This document shows positions 43,143-50,828 of a stretch of DNA of 64,000 bases, piece after piece. The notes under the pieces were generated by a model. The model made no database searches. It was not told where the DNA came from and saw nothing but the letters and a program-made list of their open reading frames with translations. This stretch comes from Massiliimalia timonensis (GTDB lineage Bacteria; Bacillota; Clostridia; Oscillospirales; Ruminococcaceae). The DNA lies in the NCBI RefSeq assembly GCF_900186585.1, contig NZ_FYDD01000004.1, forward strand, positions 62,001 to 126,000. The letters are read 5' to 3'. Numbering within the stretch: the first letter of the stretch is position 1; each line of letters opens with the position of its first letter. Position numbers and translations under genes: made by a program.

Positions 43143-43181
43143 ATTATAAATTATTTAATTGATATTATCAACTAAATAATT
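43143..43181 (-). promoter_or_regulatory. Promoter of regulator-methylase operon with 33-bp palindrome
   Basis: On the minus strand TTGATA (43166-43171) and TATAAT (43143-43148) are separated by 17 bp. The palindrome runs from 43149 to 43181 with 16-base arms, one mismatched pair, and a single central base. It covers the whole spacer and the -35. Confidence 0.75.
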
Positions 43182-43213
43182 TTCTAAAAGCGGTAGAGAG
43201 AAATCTCTACCGC
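43182..43213 (-). terminator. Terminator after tnpV
   Basis: The stem GCGGTAGAGA/TCTCTACCGC with a four-base loop is followed on the minus strand by TTTTAG. Confidence 0.75.
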
Positions 43214-43221
43214 CGTTGTAA

Positions 43222-43602
43222 TTATACCGTGAAAATAAGTTCTGAATCTACAATCTCCATCGCCCTGCTGCGAATGTTATTCATCCGGCCGACCCATTCT
43301 ATCCGATTTTCCGCCTTTAGCTGCTCGGTCACGCCCTCACGCTCCACCATCTGGTTTACCAGCCGAAAGAACAAATCTTCTGCTTGCTCGTCAATATCCG
43401 CAAGATAACTGTTCAACTTACCGCTTGTAAGCAGATTGGTATAAAGTACTTTGCGGTGCTGTTTGAGATAGCGCAGGTGCCGCTGTCCCCATACGCCAAC
43501 AGGCTTGTTTTCTTTTTCGGCGGGTAAGGACAGGCAAGGGAGAAAATAATCTCCCTGCCGTACATAAGCACCGCCCATTTCTTCAAAAATCGTTTTTGCC
43601 AT
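43222..43602 (-). CDS. tnpV: TnpV-family element-encoded protein
   Basis: The 126-residue protein reads like TnpV proteins of Tn4451-type and other clostridial mobilizable elements: FEEMGGAYVRQGDYFLPCL, VGVWGQRHLRYLKQHRK, SGKLNSYLADIDEQAEDLFF, AENRIEWVGRMNNIRSRA. Its role is not established; it usually lies at the end of the mobilization operon, as here, nine bases after the relaxase gene. Its presence supports the mobile-element call. Confidence 0.88.
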   Translation of the reverse strand: MAKTIFEEMGGAYVRQGDYFLPCLSLPAEKENKPVGVWGQRHLRYLKQHRKVLYTNLLTSGKLNSYLADIDEQAEDLFFRLVNQMVEREGVTEQLKAENRIEWVGRMNNIRSRAMEIVDSELIFTV

Positions 43603-43611
43603 TTCGTTTAC

Positions 43612-44865
43612 CTACCTTTCGTAATCTTTATTTTTAGAGCGTTTCCCACGCTCAGATAACTGTCGTTCACGAGCCGAAATCGGCTCATAATAAATGCTTT
43701 TTTCCTGCTTTTTGAATTTTTCAAGAATAACGCTGATAAACTCCTTGACCTTTTGCGGCGCAATCTTTAATGCCTCAAGGTACGGTCTGCACTTTTCGGT
43801 CAGCTCCCGCAGCGCAGTTCTTAACTTTGAAACCTCGCTTTGCAGCGACCATATTTGACGGGACAGATTTTTGTTTTCTTCTCTCAAACGCTGTGCCTCG
43901 GATACCGCCGAATAGCTGCGCTTTGCCAGCGTTGTCAGCTTTTCGTAATCCTCAGCCGATACCGTGTATTTGCCCGTGAAGGACTTTTTTCCTGAGCTGT
44001 CGATCTCCGCAAAGGTCATAAACGCCTTGTGGTTATCGTTATATCGGACTTGTTCAGCGGCAATTTTCTGTTCAATATCCGCCAGCCTTTTTTCGTCCTG
44101 CTGGATTTTATACCCCAACGAAGTTAGATTTTCTGCTGTACTTCCTCGCTCGCCACGGTTAAAGCCCTCAAATCCTGCGTCCTTCATATATTCGTAAAAG
44201 TTATCCTGTAAAATGCTGTATGAAGCACGGTAGACGGGTTTCCCCTTACTATTTAGTACGGGATTTCCGCTTTCGTCCAACGCTTTTTCTGATTTCCATT
44301 TCTTTGAATGGCTGACTTGATGAATCACCTCTTTCACAGTTCCTATCAGCGCCGGATCTTTACAGCGTTTCGACCAACGCACTTCTTTGTCCACCACAGG
44401 CAGCGCCATAATGTGCAGATGGTAGTGATAAATCGGCTTTCTGTACTTTTCAGTCATAGCGATATTCAACTCATCAGCGTGCATGACTGCGGAAACAATT
44501 TTGTCTTTTCCATAGAGCTTTTCTGCAAAATGGAACGCTTCTTCATAGAATCGGCAGGCGAAATCATAGCCGCCGTTTCTCTCGAAATAGTCTGTATTCA
44601 CATCCAAAATCATCTCGTTAAAGACTGTTGCGTCTGCTTTCAGTCCCTTTAAGGATACCACTCCGTCCTCAATCAGCCTGTCCAGATGTTCGTTGTAGGT
44701 AAGCTCGCCGCACCCTTGAAAATGAACATTCATGGGCGTGCGGGATAAGTCAACATTCATATTTTCATAGCTTTCATTTTTTCTCTCGATGTGCCGTTCA
44801 AACTTTCCGACGCTCGCTCTCGTTCGCTTTTCCACACGGGCAACGCTGAAATCTCCCTTCGGCAT
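43612..44865 (-). CDS. MobV-family relaxase (plasmid recombination/mobilization enzyme)
   Basis: The 417-residue protein starts at the ATG at 44865, after GGGAGGG; the frame extends 57 codons further up through the oriT-like region but without a usable start. It carries Mob_Pre features: an N-terminal FERHIERKNESYENMNVDL, the central metal-binding histidines in YHYHLHIMALPV, and a C-terminal coiled-coil (LREENKNLSRQIWSLQSEV, SKLRTALRELTEK). The enzyme nicks oriT and pilots the strand during mobilization by a helper conjugation system. The candidate oriT inverted repeat lies directly upstream. Confidence 0.92.
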   Translation of the reverse strand: MPKGDFSVARVEKRTRASVGKFERHIERKNESYENMNVDLSRTPMNVHFQGCGELTYNEHLDRLIEDGVVSLKGLKADATVFNEMILDVNTDYFERNGGYDFACRFYEEAFHFAEKLYGKDKIVSAVMHADELNIAMTEKYRKPIYHYHLHIMALPVVDKEVRWSKRCKDPALIGTVKEVIHQVSHSKKWKSEKALDESGNPVLNSKGKPVYRASYSILQDNFYEYMKDAGFEGFNRGERGSTAENLTSLGYKIQQDEKRLADIEQKIAAEQVRYNDNHKAFMTFAEIDSSGKKSFTGKYTVSAEDYEKLTTLAKRSYSAVSEAQRLREENKNLSRQIWSLQSEVSKLRTALRELTEKCRPYLEALKIAPQKVKEFISVILEKFKKQEKSIYYEPISARERQLSERGKRSKNKDYER

Positions 44866-44908
44866 TCGTATCCCTCCCTTCGTTTTGCGATACTGTGGAA
44901 CAGCGCAG

Positions 44909-44934
44909 TTACGCACCTTTTTCAAAGTGCGTAA
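44909..44934. other. Candidate oriT inverted repeat
   Basis: An 8-bp perfect repeat TTACGCAC/GTGCGTAA with a ten-base loop lies 44 bases upstream of the MobV start, in a 250-base gene-free stretch. MobV relaxases usually nick beside such a hairpin. The remaining stretch to 45115 has GC-rich short repeats (TTGCAA runs) but no gene. Confidence 0.55.
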
Positions 44935-45115
44935 ACTCACTATGACACTTTCAACCTGACGGTTGCAAAGATGTCGTGGGCTCTCCGAGGGGCAAGGGCT
45001 GTCCTTTGAAAAGGACACCCTTGCAACCCCGTCCAAACTTTATCACTTCCCGAAAAAGGAACATTGCAAGATTGCAGGTGTGCCAGTTTTTGCAATGTTG
45101 CAACCTTGAAAACCC

Positions 45116-46076
45116 TCACTCCGTTTTTTCGGGAAGCTCCCAGTACCACTGACTGCCCTCTTTGAGAGATTGGACATTCAGCGCCTTCTTCGCCTCGTCC
45201 AGCACACGCTTGGAGATACCAATCGCCTGTGCTTTCTTTACCATCTCCTTCTGCGGATATTTGCCCTTTGAAAGATATTCGAGTATTAAATTTTCCGCCT
45301 GTTCGGATTTCTTTTCTTTTGGAATTCCGCTTAATAGATCGTCCACCGATATATCATAATGACCGAGCCAGCGAAAGCCGTTTTCCTTGCCCAGCTCAAA
45401 AGCAATCGGCTCGCCTTCTGGAGCAAGGGAGGACTTGTCCTGCACCATCACCCTTATCTGCGGATTATCTTTTAACCTGCCGACAATCAGAACGCTCCGT
45501 GCAGTTGCCTGAAAGTCGATGGAACCAAGCCCTCTGTAATTGGATTTATTCCCCTGCGCTTTATTTAAGTGTCCGACCAAAATAATGGCGCACCGATATT
45601 GCCCGGCTATCCGCCCTAATTGGGAAAGGATAACTCTCACTTCATTTGCCCGGTTCATATCAACCTTTGCACCGATATACGCCTGTACCGGGTCTAAGAT
45701 AAGCGCTCTTGCACCTGTTTCCACAATCGCTTTTTCAATGCGTTCGTCCAGCATAGTAAGCGTTGCTTCCGACTCGTCTATGACTTTTATTTGCGAGCAA
45801 TCCGCATTACCGGCGAGCAGCCGGGGTTTGATTGTATCTCCGAGCCCGTCCTCTGCGGTCTGATAAATCACTTTGATCGGCTCACGCTCGGTGCTGTCGC
45901 AGGGGAGCTTTTCTCCCCTCGATAACAGCGCCGCCAACTGAAGGATTAAAGTGGTTTTTCCCTCGCCGCCGTCACCGTGAATAATGGTCAGTTTTCCAAA
46001 CGGGATATAGGGATACCAGAGCCACCACTTCTTCCACAGGGACTTCGTCCATACTGATAATTTTCAGTTCAGCCAT
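45116..46076 (-). pseudogene. AAA ATPase (RepA/AAA_25-like), frameshifted near its N-terminus
   Basis: The natural start is the ATG at 46076 (MAELKIISMDEVPVEEV), but that frame stops shortly after. The following text WYPYIPFGKLTIIHGDGGEG with Walker A KTT continues in another frame to 45116 and includes Walker B LILDPVQAYIGAK and LVGHLNKAQGNKSNYRGLGS. Relatives of this family typically read VEEVEWLWYPYIPFGK, so a two-base loss near 46020 would explain the break. The downstream frame has no ATG before the Walker A; the first in-frame start lies after it. The ATPase, a RepA/RAD55-like DNA-processing protein, is therefore probably inactive unless frameshifting occurs. A C-terminal winged helix remains. 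Confidence 0.75.
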
Positions 46077-46215
46077 TCATACCACCGCCTTCCAGAAGAA
46101 AAGCATTGATATTTCTGCCTTGATTGGTTATACTGTTATTAGTTACATGGAGTGACTGCCTATCATCTGCGCCAACAGATGTGTTACGGACGGTCATTTC
46201 TTTTTGCTTATTCAT
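46069..46215 (-). CDS. Small element protein, 48 residues
   Basis: The ATG at 46215 follows GAAAGGAGAGG, and the frame ends overlapping the ATPase start by eight bases, so it fits the operon. The text MNKQKEMTVRNTSVGADDRQ, then INAFLLEGGGMNG, has no known motif. Similar tiny frames occupy this place in related elements as far as I recall, but no function is known. Confidence 0.55.
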   Translation of the reverse strand: MNKQKEMTVRNTSVGADDRQSLHVTNNSITNQGRNINAFLLEGGGMNG

Positions 46216-46216
46216 T

Positions 46217-46540
46217 CTATTCCTCTCCTTTCAAGCCGCCGAGAATCACGGCGATTAGTTCAATGACATCGAGCAGTTCATCATCTACACCGTTTCCCGC
46301 TTCAATCCTCTGTAACTCCGTAAGGACAGCGGCAAGCTCCTGTTTCAGAGCCTTATACACCCTCGGATTGCCCTGCACCACCACATCCTGATTCAGACAG
46401 CGGCGGTAGCAGTATTCCTGCTTCGGCAATCCCGATAAAGCAACCGCCTTGTTAATGCGTTCGTTTTCTTCGGGCGATACCCGAAAACCTACCGTGATAT
46501 TCCTCCAACGGTTTTTGTTATCTCTGTTCTTAGCTGACAT
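46217..46540 (-). CDS. MobC-like mobilization accessory protein
   Basis: The 107-residue protein starts at the ATG at 46540 with AAGGAG nine bases before; a TTG two codons upstream is less likely. The ribbon-helix-helix style N-terminus (ITVGFRVSPEENERINKAVA, LSGLPKQEYCYRRCLNQDV) resembles MobC relaxosome accessory proteins, which bind oriT and help the relaxase. The C-terminus is a helical LTELQRIEAGNGVDDELL segment. It overlaps the integrase gene end by 11 bases and is co-transcribed with it. Confidence 0.72.
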   Translation of the reverse strand: MSAKNRDNKNRWRNITVGFRVSPEENERINKAVALSGLPKQEYCYRRCLNQDVVVQGNPRVYKALKQELAAVLTELQRIEAGNGVDDELLDVIELIAVILGGLKGEE

Positions 46541-47621
46541 TTTCAAAATCTCCTTTTCCTAAATCGTTTAATCGCTTCGCCATTTCCGTCTGTTTGGACG
46601 GGAACAGATGAGCGTACTGATAGGTGATTTCAATGCTCTCGTATCCCACACGGTCAGCAATCGCCACCGCTGAAAAGCCCATATCGATTAGCAAACTTAT
46701 GTGGCTGTGGCGTAAGTCATGAATGCGGATACGCTTCACGCCTGCGGCCTTCGCACCTCTGTCCATCTCGTGATGAAGGTAGCTTTTCGTTACCGTAAAG
46801 ATACGGTCTTTCTTTTTGAGTCCGTAGAGCATACCAAGATACTCCTGCATTTCCTCACAGAGAAAATGCGGCATTTTAATAGTGCGGTTGCTTTTCTTTG
46901 TTTTCGGCGAGGTAATCACATCTTCTCCGTGCAGGCGCTGATAGGACTTGTTGATCGTGACCGTTTCTTTGTCAAAGTCGAAGTCCGCAGGCGTCAGCGC
47001 CAGCAGCTCGCCCTCACGGATACCGCACCAGTAGAGCATTTCAAAGGCGTAAAAGGAAACGGGCTTATCCATCATCTCAAAGGCAAACTTCTTATATTCC
47101 TCTTTCGTCCAGAACAGCATTTCCCTGTGTTCCTCGCTTCCCATATTTCCCACCTTTGCGGCTGGATTAGAGCGCAGCTCGTAGTAGCGCACAGCGTGGT
47201 TAAAGATAGCGGAAAGCTGATTGTGCAGCGTCTTCAGATAAGTCTGTGAGTACGGTTTTTTCTTCTCGTCACGGTAAGCAAGCATTTCATTCTGCCAAGT
47301 GATGATTTCTTTTGTAGAAATCTCGCTGATTTTCAGCTTGCCGAAAAAGGGAAGTATCTTCGTGCGGATAATATGCTCCTTTGTCAGCCAAGTGTTTTCT
47401 TTCAAACGATTTTTTATATCTCTGATATATAGTTCTGTAAAGGCTTCAAAACTCATATCAAGGTCAGATGAATTCTGTAGCTGGAACATTCGCTCCCATT
47501 CCTGCGCTTCTTTCTTTGTGGTAAAGCCACGCTTGCATTTCTGCTTACGTTCGCCTTTCCAGTTCACATACCTTGCCATCACATACCAAGTACCGTTGTC
47601 CTCATTTTTGAATACCGGCAT
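46530..47621 (-). CDS. int: Tyrosine-type site-specific integrase
   Basis: The 363-residue recombinase has an N-terminal arm-binding domain (GTWYVMARYVNWKGERKQKC), a core-binding SAM-like domain (about 60-160) and a catalytic domain with Arg in CGIREGELLAL, HDLRHSH with the His-x-x-Arg pair, and the nucleophile Tyr in ITYQYAHLFPS. It is of the Tn916/phage-type family and should cut the guaA att core at 48948-48959. It shares one base with the end of the Xis-like gene upstream, so both are expressed together from the divergent operator region. Confidence 0.94.
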   Translation of the reverse strand: MPVFKNEDNGTWYVMARYVNWKGERKQKCKRGFTTKKEAQEWERMFQLQNSSDLDMSFEAFTELYIRDIKNRLKENTWLTKEHIIRTKILPFFGKLKISEISTKEIITWQNEMLAYRDEKKKPYSQTYLKTLHNQLSAIFNHAVRYYELRSNPAAKVGNMGSEEHREMLFWTKEEYKKFAFEMMDKPVSFYAFEMLYWCGIREGELLALTPADFDFDKETVTINKSYQRLHGEDVITSPKTKKSNRTIKMPHFLCEEMQEYLGMLYGLKKKDRIFTVTKSYLHHEMDRGAKAAGVKRIRIHDLRHSHISLLIDMGFSAVAIADRVGYESIEITYQYAHLFPSKQTEMAKRLNDLGKGDFENVS

Positions 47622-47809
47622 TATTCCTTCTCCTTTCCGGCTCCATAGAGCCTTTCATAAAAATACTGGCGGTTGACACGCCCTGCAATCGTAATAAACC
47701 CCTTCGCTTTTAGTTCCTCGTTCAGCTTTCTGATGAGTTTATAGGCATAGGGCTTCGATACATTGAGTTCCTGCGCCACATCATCGGCACGGATAAATCT
47801 GTTTTCCAT
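47621..47809 (-). CDS. Excisionase-like helix-turn-helix protein
   Basis: The 62-residue protein starts at the ATG at 47809 after AAAGGTG. The sequence ENRFIRADDVAQELNVSKPY, AYKLIRKLNEELKAKGFITI, AGRVNRQYFYERLYG is a MerR/excisionase-like DNA-binding fold. Proteins placed directly before integrases in this way act as recombination directionality factors or regulators. It is the first gene of the integration operon. Confidence 0.8.
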   Translation of the reverse strand: MENRFIRADDVAQELNVSKPYAYKLIRKLNEELKAKGFITIAGRVNRQYFYERLYGAGKEKE

Positions 47810-48190
47810 AAAAATCACCTTTCCTTCTGTTTTTCAAATTCATTTATTTCGCGTCGGAATACTTTCTTGCCGCCTTCCGATTTGCCCGGGCGGGTACGCC
47901 ATTACCGTGACGCACAACAGATATTAAACTTATTTGCTTAATGTTATTTTATTATGCTAAGCATATTTGCTTTTTTCAAGTGGTTTGAGAGAAAACATTA
48001 AACTTTTTTGCTTTATTTTCGCTTGACTTTCACTAAGCATATCTGCTATACTGGTTGTAGAATGAAACAGTGACCAGTTCAAGGTTCTGTCAGGCAGGAA
48101 AGGGTGGAGATTTTCGCAGAAAATACTACCCGGTGCTTGACAGGTTCTTATACTGATTGCAGAGATACATAAGCGAGGAGTGTAAACACT
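47810..48190. promoter_or_regulatory. Divergent control region with four operator repeats
   Basis: Four related sites lie at 47924-47940, 47958-47972, 47998-48015 and 48034-48048. Two read TAAGCATATYTGCT and two read TTAAACTTWTTTGCTT, alternating 34-40 bases apart. The minus promoter for xis-int is TTGAAA (47974-47979) to CATAAT (47951-47956), 17-bp spacer. The plus promoter is TTGACT (48023-48028) to TATACT (48047-48052), 18-bp spacer. One TAAGCAT-type site fills each spacer. The rest, to 48190, is a leader without a gene. Confidence 0.7.
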
Positions 48191-48724
48191 ATGGCGATTG
48201 GTGAGAGAATCCATTTTTTTAGACTTCTGCGTGGTATGACGCAAAAATATCTTGGTACGGCTGTCGGTTTTCCCGAAAGGAGCGCCGATGTGCGCTTGGC
48301 GCAATATGAAACAGGCTCCCGCAAACCGAAGGCGGATTTAACGGCTGCGTTGGCGCAGGTGCTTGATGTTTCCCCGCAGGCGCTTGATGTCCCCGACATT
48401 GACAGTCAGATCGGTCTCATGCATACCCTATTTACCCTTGAAGATGTTTATGGGCTGACCGTCAGCGAAGCGGACGGAGAAGTTTGTCTGAAAGTCAGCA
48501 GGGACAAGGGCAAAGAGGCTTACGAGATGCTGCAAATGCTCCATGCTTGGAAAGAGCAGGCGGACAAGCTCTCTGCCGGTGAAATCAGCAAGGACGATTA
48601 TGACCGCTGGCGTTACTACTATCCGAAATACGATACCACGCAGATCTGGGAGAAAGTCCCCTCGCAGGAGTTAAGCGATACGCTGGTGGAGGCATTTCAG
48701 GACAAGCTCAAAAAAGACAAATAA
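48191..48724 (+). CDS. XRE-family regulator of the element
   Basis: The 177-residue protein begins with a helix-turn-helix (IGERIHFFRLLRGMTQKYLG, RSADVRLAQYETGSRKPKAD, LAQVLDVSPQALDVP) and has an uncharacterised acidic C-terminal half ending YYYPKYDTTQIWEKVPSQEL. It is divergent to xis-int, with four operator-like repeats between them, so it probably represses both directions. The ATG follows GAGGAGTG. A terminator lies just after. Confidence 0.85.
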   Translation: MAIGERIHFFRLLRGMTQKYLGTAVGFPERSADVRLAQYETGSRKPKADLTAALAQVLDVSPQALDVPDIDSQIGLMHTLFTLEDVYGLTVSEADGEVCLKVSRDKGKEAYEMLQMLHAWKEQADKLSAGEISKDDYDRWRYYYPKYDTTQIWEKVPSQELSDTLVEAFQDKLKKDK

Positions 48725-48731
48725 GAACGGC

Positions 48732-48776
48732 AAAAAGCCCTTAGCTATGAGTTATTACCCACAGCTAAGGGCTTTC
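48732..48776 (+). terminator. Terminator of XRE regulator gene
   Basis: The stem AAAGCCCTTAGCT/AGCTAAGGGCTTT with a 17-base loop ends in TTTCTAAT. Confidence 0.75.
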
Positions 48777-48945
48777 TAATATGGATTTCGTTTGCCACAC
48801 AACCGCTTGTCAATCATTCTGCAACCCATAAACCACTGGATTACAAGAATAATGGCTCTTGTATGGCTGTTATCAAATTGTTATCAAAAGACTTCTCCAA
48901 GCGCCGCAAACCCGCATAAATACTGGGTTTTTACGGTACTTCGTT

Positions 48946-50481
48946 TTATTCCCACTCGATCGTTGCCGGAGGCTTAGTGGTCACATCATAGACAACCCGG
49001 TTAATGTGCTTGACCTCATTAACGATCCTGCTGGAAACTTTCGCAAGCAGATCATATGGGATCCGGGCAAAATCGGCGGTCATAAAGTCCGTTGTCGTGA
49101 CCCCGCGCAACGCCAAAGTATAGTCATAGGTCCGTCCGTCACCCATTACTCCAACGCTTCTCATCGAGGTCAGCACCGCGAAATACTGATGGATGTCCCG
49201 ATCCAAACCGGCAAGCGCGATTTCTTCCCGGAAGATATAGTCGGCATCCTGTAAGATCGCAACCTTTTCTGGGGTGATCTGTCCGATAATACGGATCGCA
49301 AGACCCGGGCCCGGGAAGGGCTGGCGCCAAACCAGATAATCCGGAAGTCCCAGTTCCATGCCAAGCCGGCGGGTTTCATCTTTAAATAACAATCTCAGCG
49401 GCTCGATGATTTCTTTAAAATCAACATAATCAGGAAGACCGCCCACATTGTGATGACTCTTGATCACCGCGGCGTCACCTGCGCCGGATTCGATAACATC
49501 CGGATAGATCGTCCCCTGTGCGAAATAATCCACTGTTCCGATTTTTTTCGCTTCCGCTTCAAATACCCGGATAAATTCTTCCCCGATAATCTTGCGCTTT
49601 GCTTCTGGTTCCTCCACCCCGTCCAGGCGTGCAAAGAAACGGTCGGCCGCGTTTACGCGAACAAAGTTGACATCCCAATCCCGGAACGCCGCCTCTACCT
49701 CGTCGCCCTCATTTTTTCTCATAAACCCATGGTCAACAAAGATGCAGGTAAGCTGCTTGCCTACAGCTTTGGAAAGCAGGGCAGCCAATACCGAAGAATC
49801 CACCCCGCCGGAAAGCGCCAGCAAAACTTTCCCATCGCCGACCTTTTCCCGGATCTCATTGATCGCGGTCTGGGCATAATTTCCCATGTTCCAGTCCCCG
49901 GTACAGCCACACACTTCATAGAGAAAGCTGCGCAGCATATCCAGTCCGTTTTCCGTGTGGAGAACTTCCGGATGAAACTGAAGTCCATATAATTTCCGTA
50001 CCGGGTCCGCGATCGCTGCCGTCGGGCAGGAATCGGTATGGGCGGTCACAGAAAAGCCCTCCGGCAATTCATTGATGTAGTCGGTATGGCTCATCCATGT
50101 AATCCCGGAATCAGGAAGTTCCCGGAACAGGGCGCAAGCCTTGTCAAAATATGTTTTTGTCTTTCCGTATTCACTTGTTGCATTGGCAGAGGTAACTGTC
50201 CCGCCTAGGACATGCGCCATCAGCTGGCAGCCATAGCAAATCCCCAAAACAGGAACGCCCAGTTCAAAAATCTCTTTCCCGATGCGCGGCGATTCTTCCA
50301 AATAAACGCTGTTTGGCCCCCCGGTAAAGATAATGCCATCTGGGTTTAATGCCCGAATCTCTTCGATCGGCGTCTGATATGATTTTACTTCACAGTAGAC
50401 ACTGCATTCCCTGACACGGCGTGCGATCAACTGGTTATACTGACCGCCGAAATCCAGTACCAACACAAACTGATGCTTCAT
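48946..50481 (-). CDS. guaA: GMP synthase (glutamine-hydrolysing)
   Basis: This 511-residue enzyme converts XMP to GMP. It has an N-terminal class I glutamine amidotransferase ([20 protein letters not shown], nucleophile Cys in [16 protein letters not shown] near residue 170), the PP-loop ATP site [17 protein letters not shown], and the dimerisation domain ending PPATIEWE, all complete. Its 3' end serves as the attachment site of the mobile element. It is transcribed alone from a moderate promoter upstream. Confidence 0.97.
   Translation of the reverse strand: MKHQFVLVLDFGGQYNQLIARRVRECSVYCEVKSYQTPIEEIRALNPDGIIFTGGPNSVYLEESPRIGKEIFELGVPVLGICYGCQLMAHVLGGTVTSANATSEYGKTKTYFDKACALFRELPDSGITWMSHTDYINELPEGFSVTAHTDSCPTAAIADPVRKLYGLQFHPEVLHTENGLDMLRSFLYEVCGCTGDWNMGNYAQTAINEIREKVGDGKVLLALSGGVDSSVLAALLSKAVGKQLTCIFVDHGFMRKNEGDEVEAAFRDWDVNFVRVNAADRFFARLDGVEEPEAKRKIIGEEFIRVFEAEAKKIGTVDYFAQGTIYPDVIESGAGDAAVIKSHHNVGGLPDYVDFKEIIEPLRLLFKDETRRLGMELGLPDYLVWRQPFPGPGLAIRIIGQITPEKVAILQDADYIFREEIALAGLDRDIHQYFAVLTSMRSVGVMGDGRTYDYTLALRGVTTTDFMTADFARIPYDLLAKVSSRIVNEVKHINRVVYDVTTKPPATIEWE
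48948..48959. repeat. attR core, within the end of guaA (ATTCCCACTCGA)
   Basis: This is the right copy of the element's direct repeat. It encodes the last residues (IEWE) and stop region of GuaA, so the gene is intact after integration. Next to it, at 48909-48932, lies an inverted repeat AAACCC/GGGTTT inside the element. Confidence 0.8.
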
Positions 50482-50527
50482 AAGTCGACTTCCTCCATGT
50501 TCTCATGTTCATTCTTTTGTTACTCCT

Positions 50528-50556
50528 ATTTTGCCATGATTTGAAAGCAAATGCAA
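50528..50556 (-). promoter_or_regulatory. Candidate guaA promoter
   Basis: On the minus strand TTGCAT (50551-50556) and CAAAAT (50528-50533) are separated by 17 bp, about 50 bases before the ATG. No purine riboswitch core was seen between them. Confidence 0.5.
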
Positions 50557-50681
50557 GTTTTTTGTCCTCGTTTTCCATGACTTCATAGGATTGTTAGAAA
50601 CAGCCCGGAATAAGCTCCTGTTTTTCGGTTAAAAATAATAGCGAAGAAAAAACTGGAAAGCATGAGGAGGCTGACGATCTT

Positions 50682-50828
50682 ATGATGCGAAAAACTGTTC
50701 CGGTATTGTGTTTTATTTTACTGTTTGCCGCGACCCTGTTTTCATTCTCCGGCCGCCTTTCCATTCAACCAGAAACAGACAATGCAGTGAGCTTTAGAGT
50801 GGAGGAAACAGTATGTGGAAACGGCTGA
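50682..50828 (+). CDS. Small membrane or secreted protein, 48 residues
   Basis: The frame begins with ATG-ATG after GAGGAGG (11 bases) and overlaps the next gene's start by 16 bases. The N-terminus is a basic MMRK followed by a hydrophobic helix (TVPVLCFILLFAATLFSF), so it is a single-pass membrane protein or secreted peptide. The remainder (RLSIQPETDNAVSFRVEETV) is polar. The overlap suggests translational coupling with the transpeptidase gene. Many cell-wall operons carry a tiny membrane protein before the transpeptidase, but I do not recognise this one. Confidence 0.6.
   Translation: MMRKTVPVLCFILLFAATLFSFSGRLSIQPETDNAVSFRVEETVCGNG

Larger units (their letters stand above)
39947..48959. 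mobile_element. Integrative mobilizable element in the 3' end of guaA
   Basis: The 12-bp direct repeat ATTCCCACTCGA bounds a 9-kb segment; the right copy is the last codons of guaA. Inside are, from right to left, an XRE regulator, an Xis-like protein, a tyrosine integrase, a MobC-like protein, a small protein, an AAA ATPase (frameshifted), a MobV relaxase and TnpV. Together these form the backbone of a non-self-conjugative mobilizable element. The left third, from 39979 to 43111, is cargo with visibly higher A+T than the backbone or chromosome and carries a restriction-modification system. The guaA 3' end is a known integration hotspot. No conjugation pore genes are present, so a helper would be needed. 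Confidence 0.88.

Noticed and set aside
44866-45149. Short minus frames upstream of mobV, including a 57-codon extension of it
   Set aside because: They cover the oriT-like and repeat region and have no ribosome site; the MobV family begins at MPKGDF.
45116-45937. Functional ATPase starting at the TTG at 45937
   Set aside because: This start would remove the Walker A motif; the upstream text shows the domain begins before it in a broken frame.
47924-48048. Possible CRISPR or replication iterons
   Set aside because: Only four imperfect copies of two motif types with no spacer-like uniformity, placed in promoter spacers; they fit operators better.
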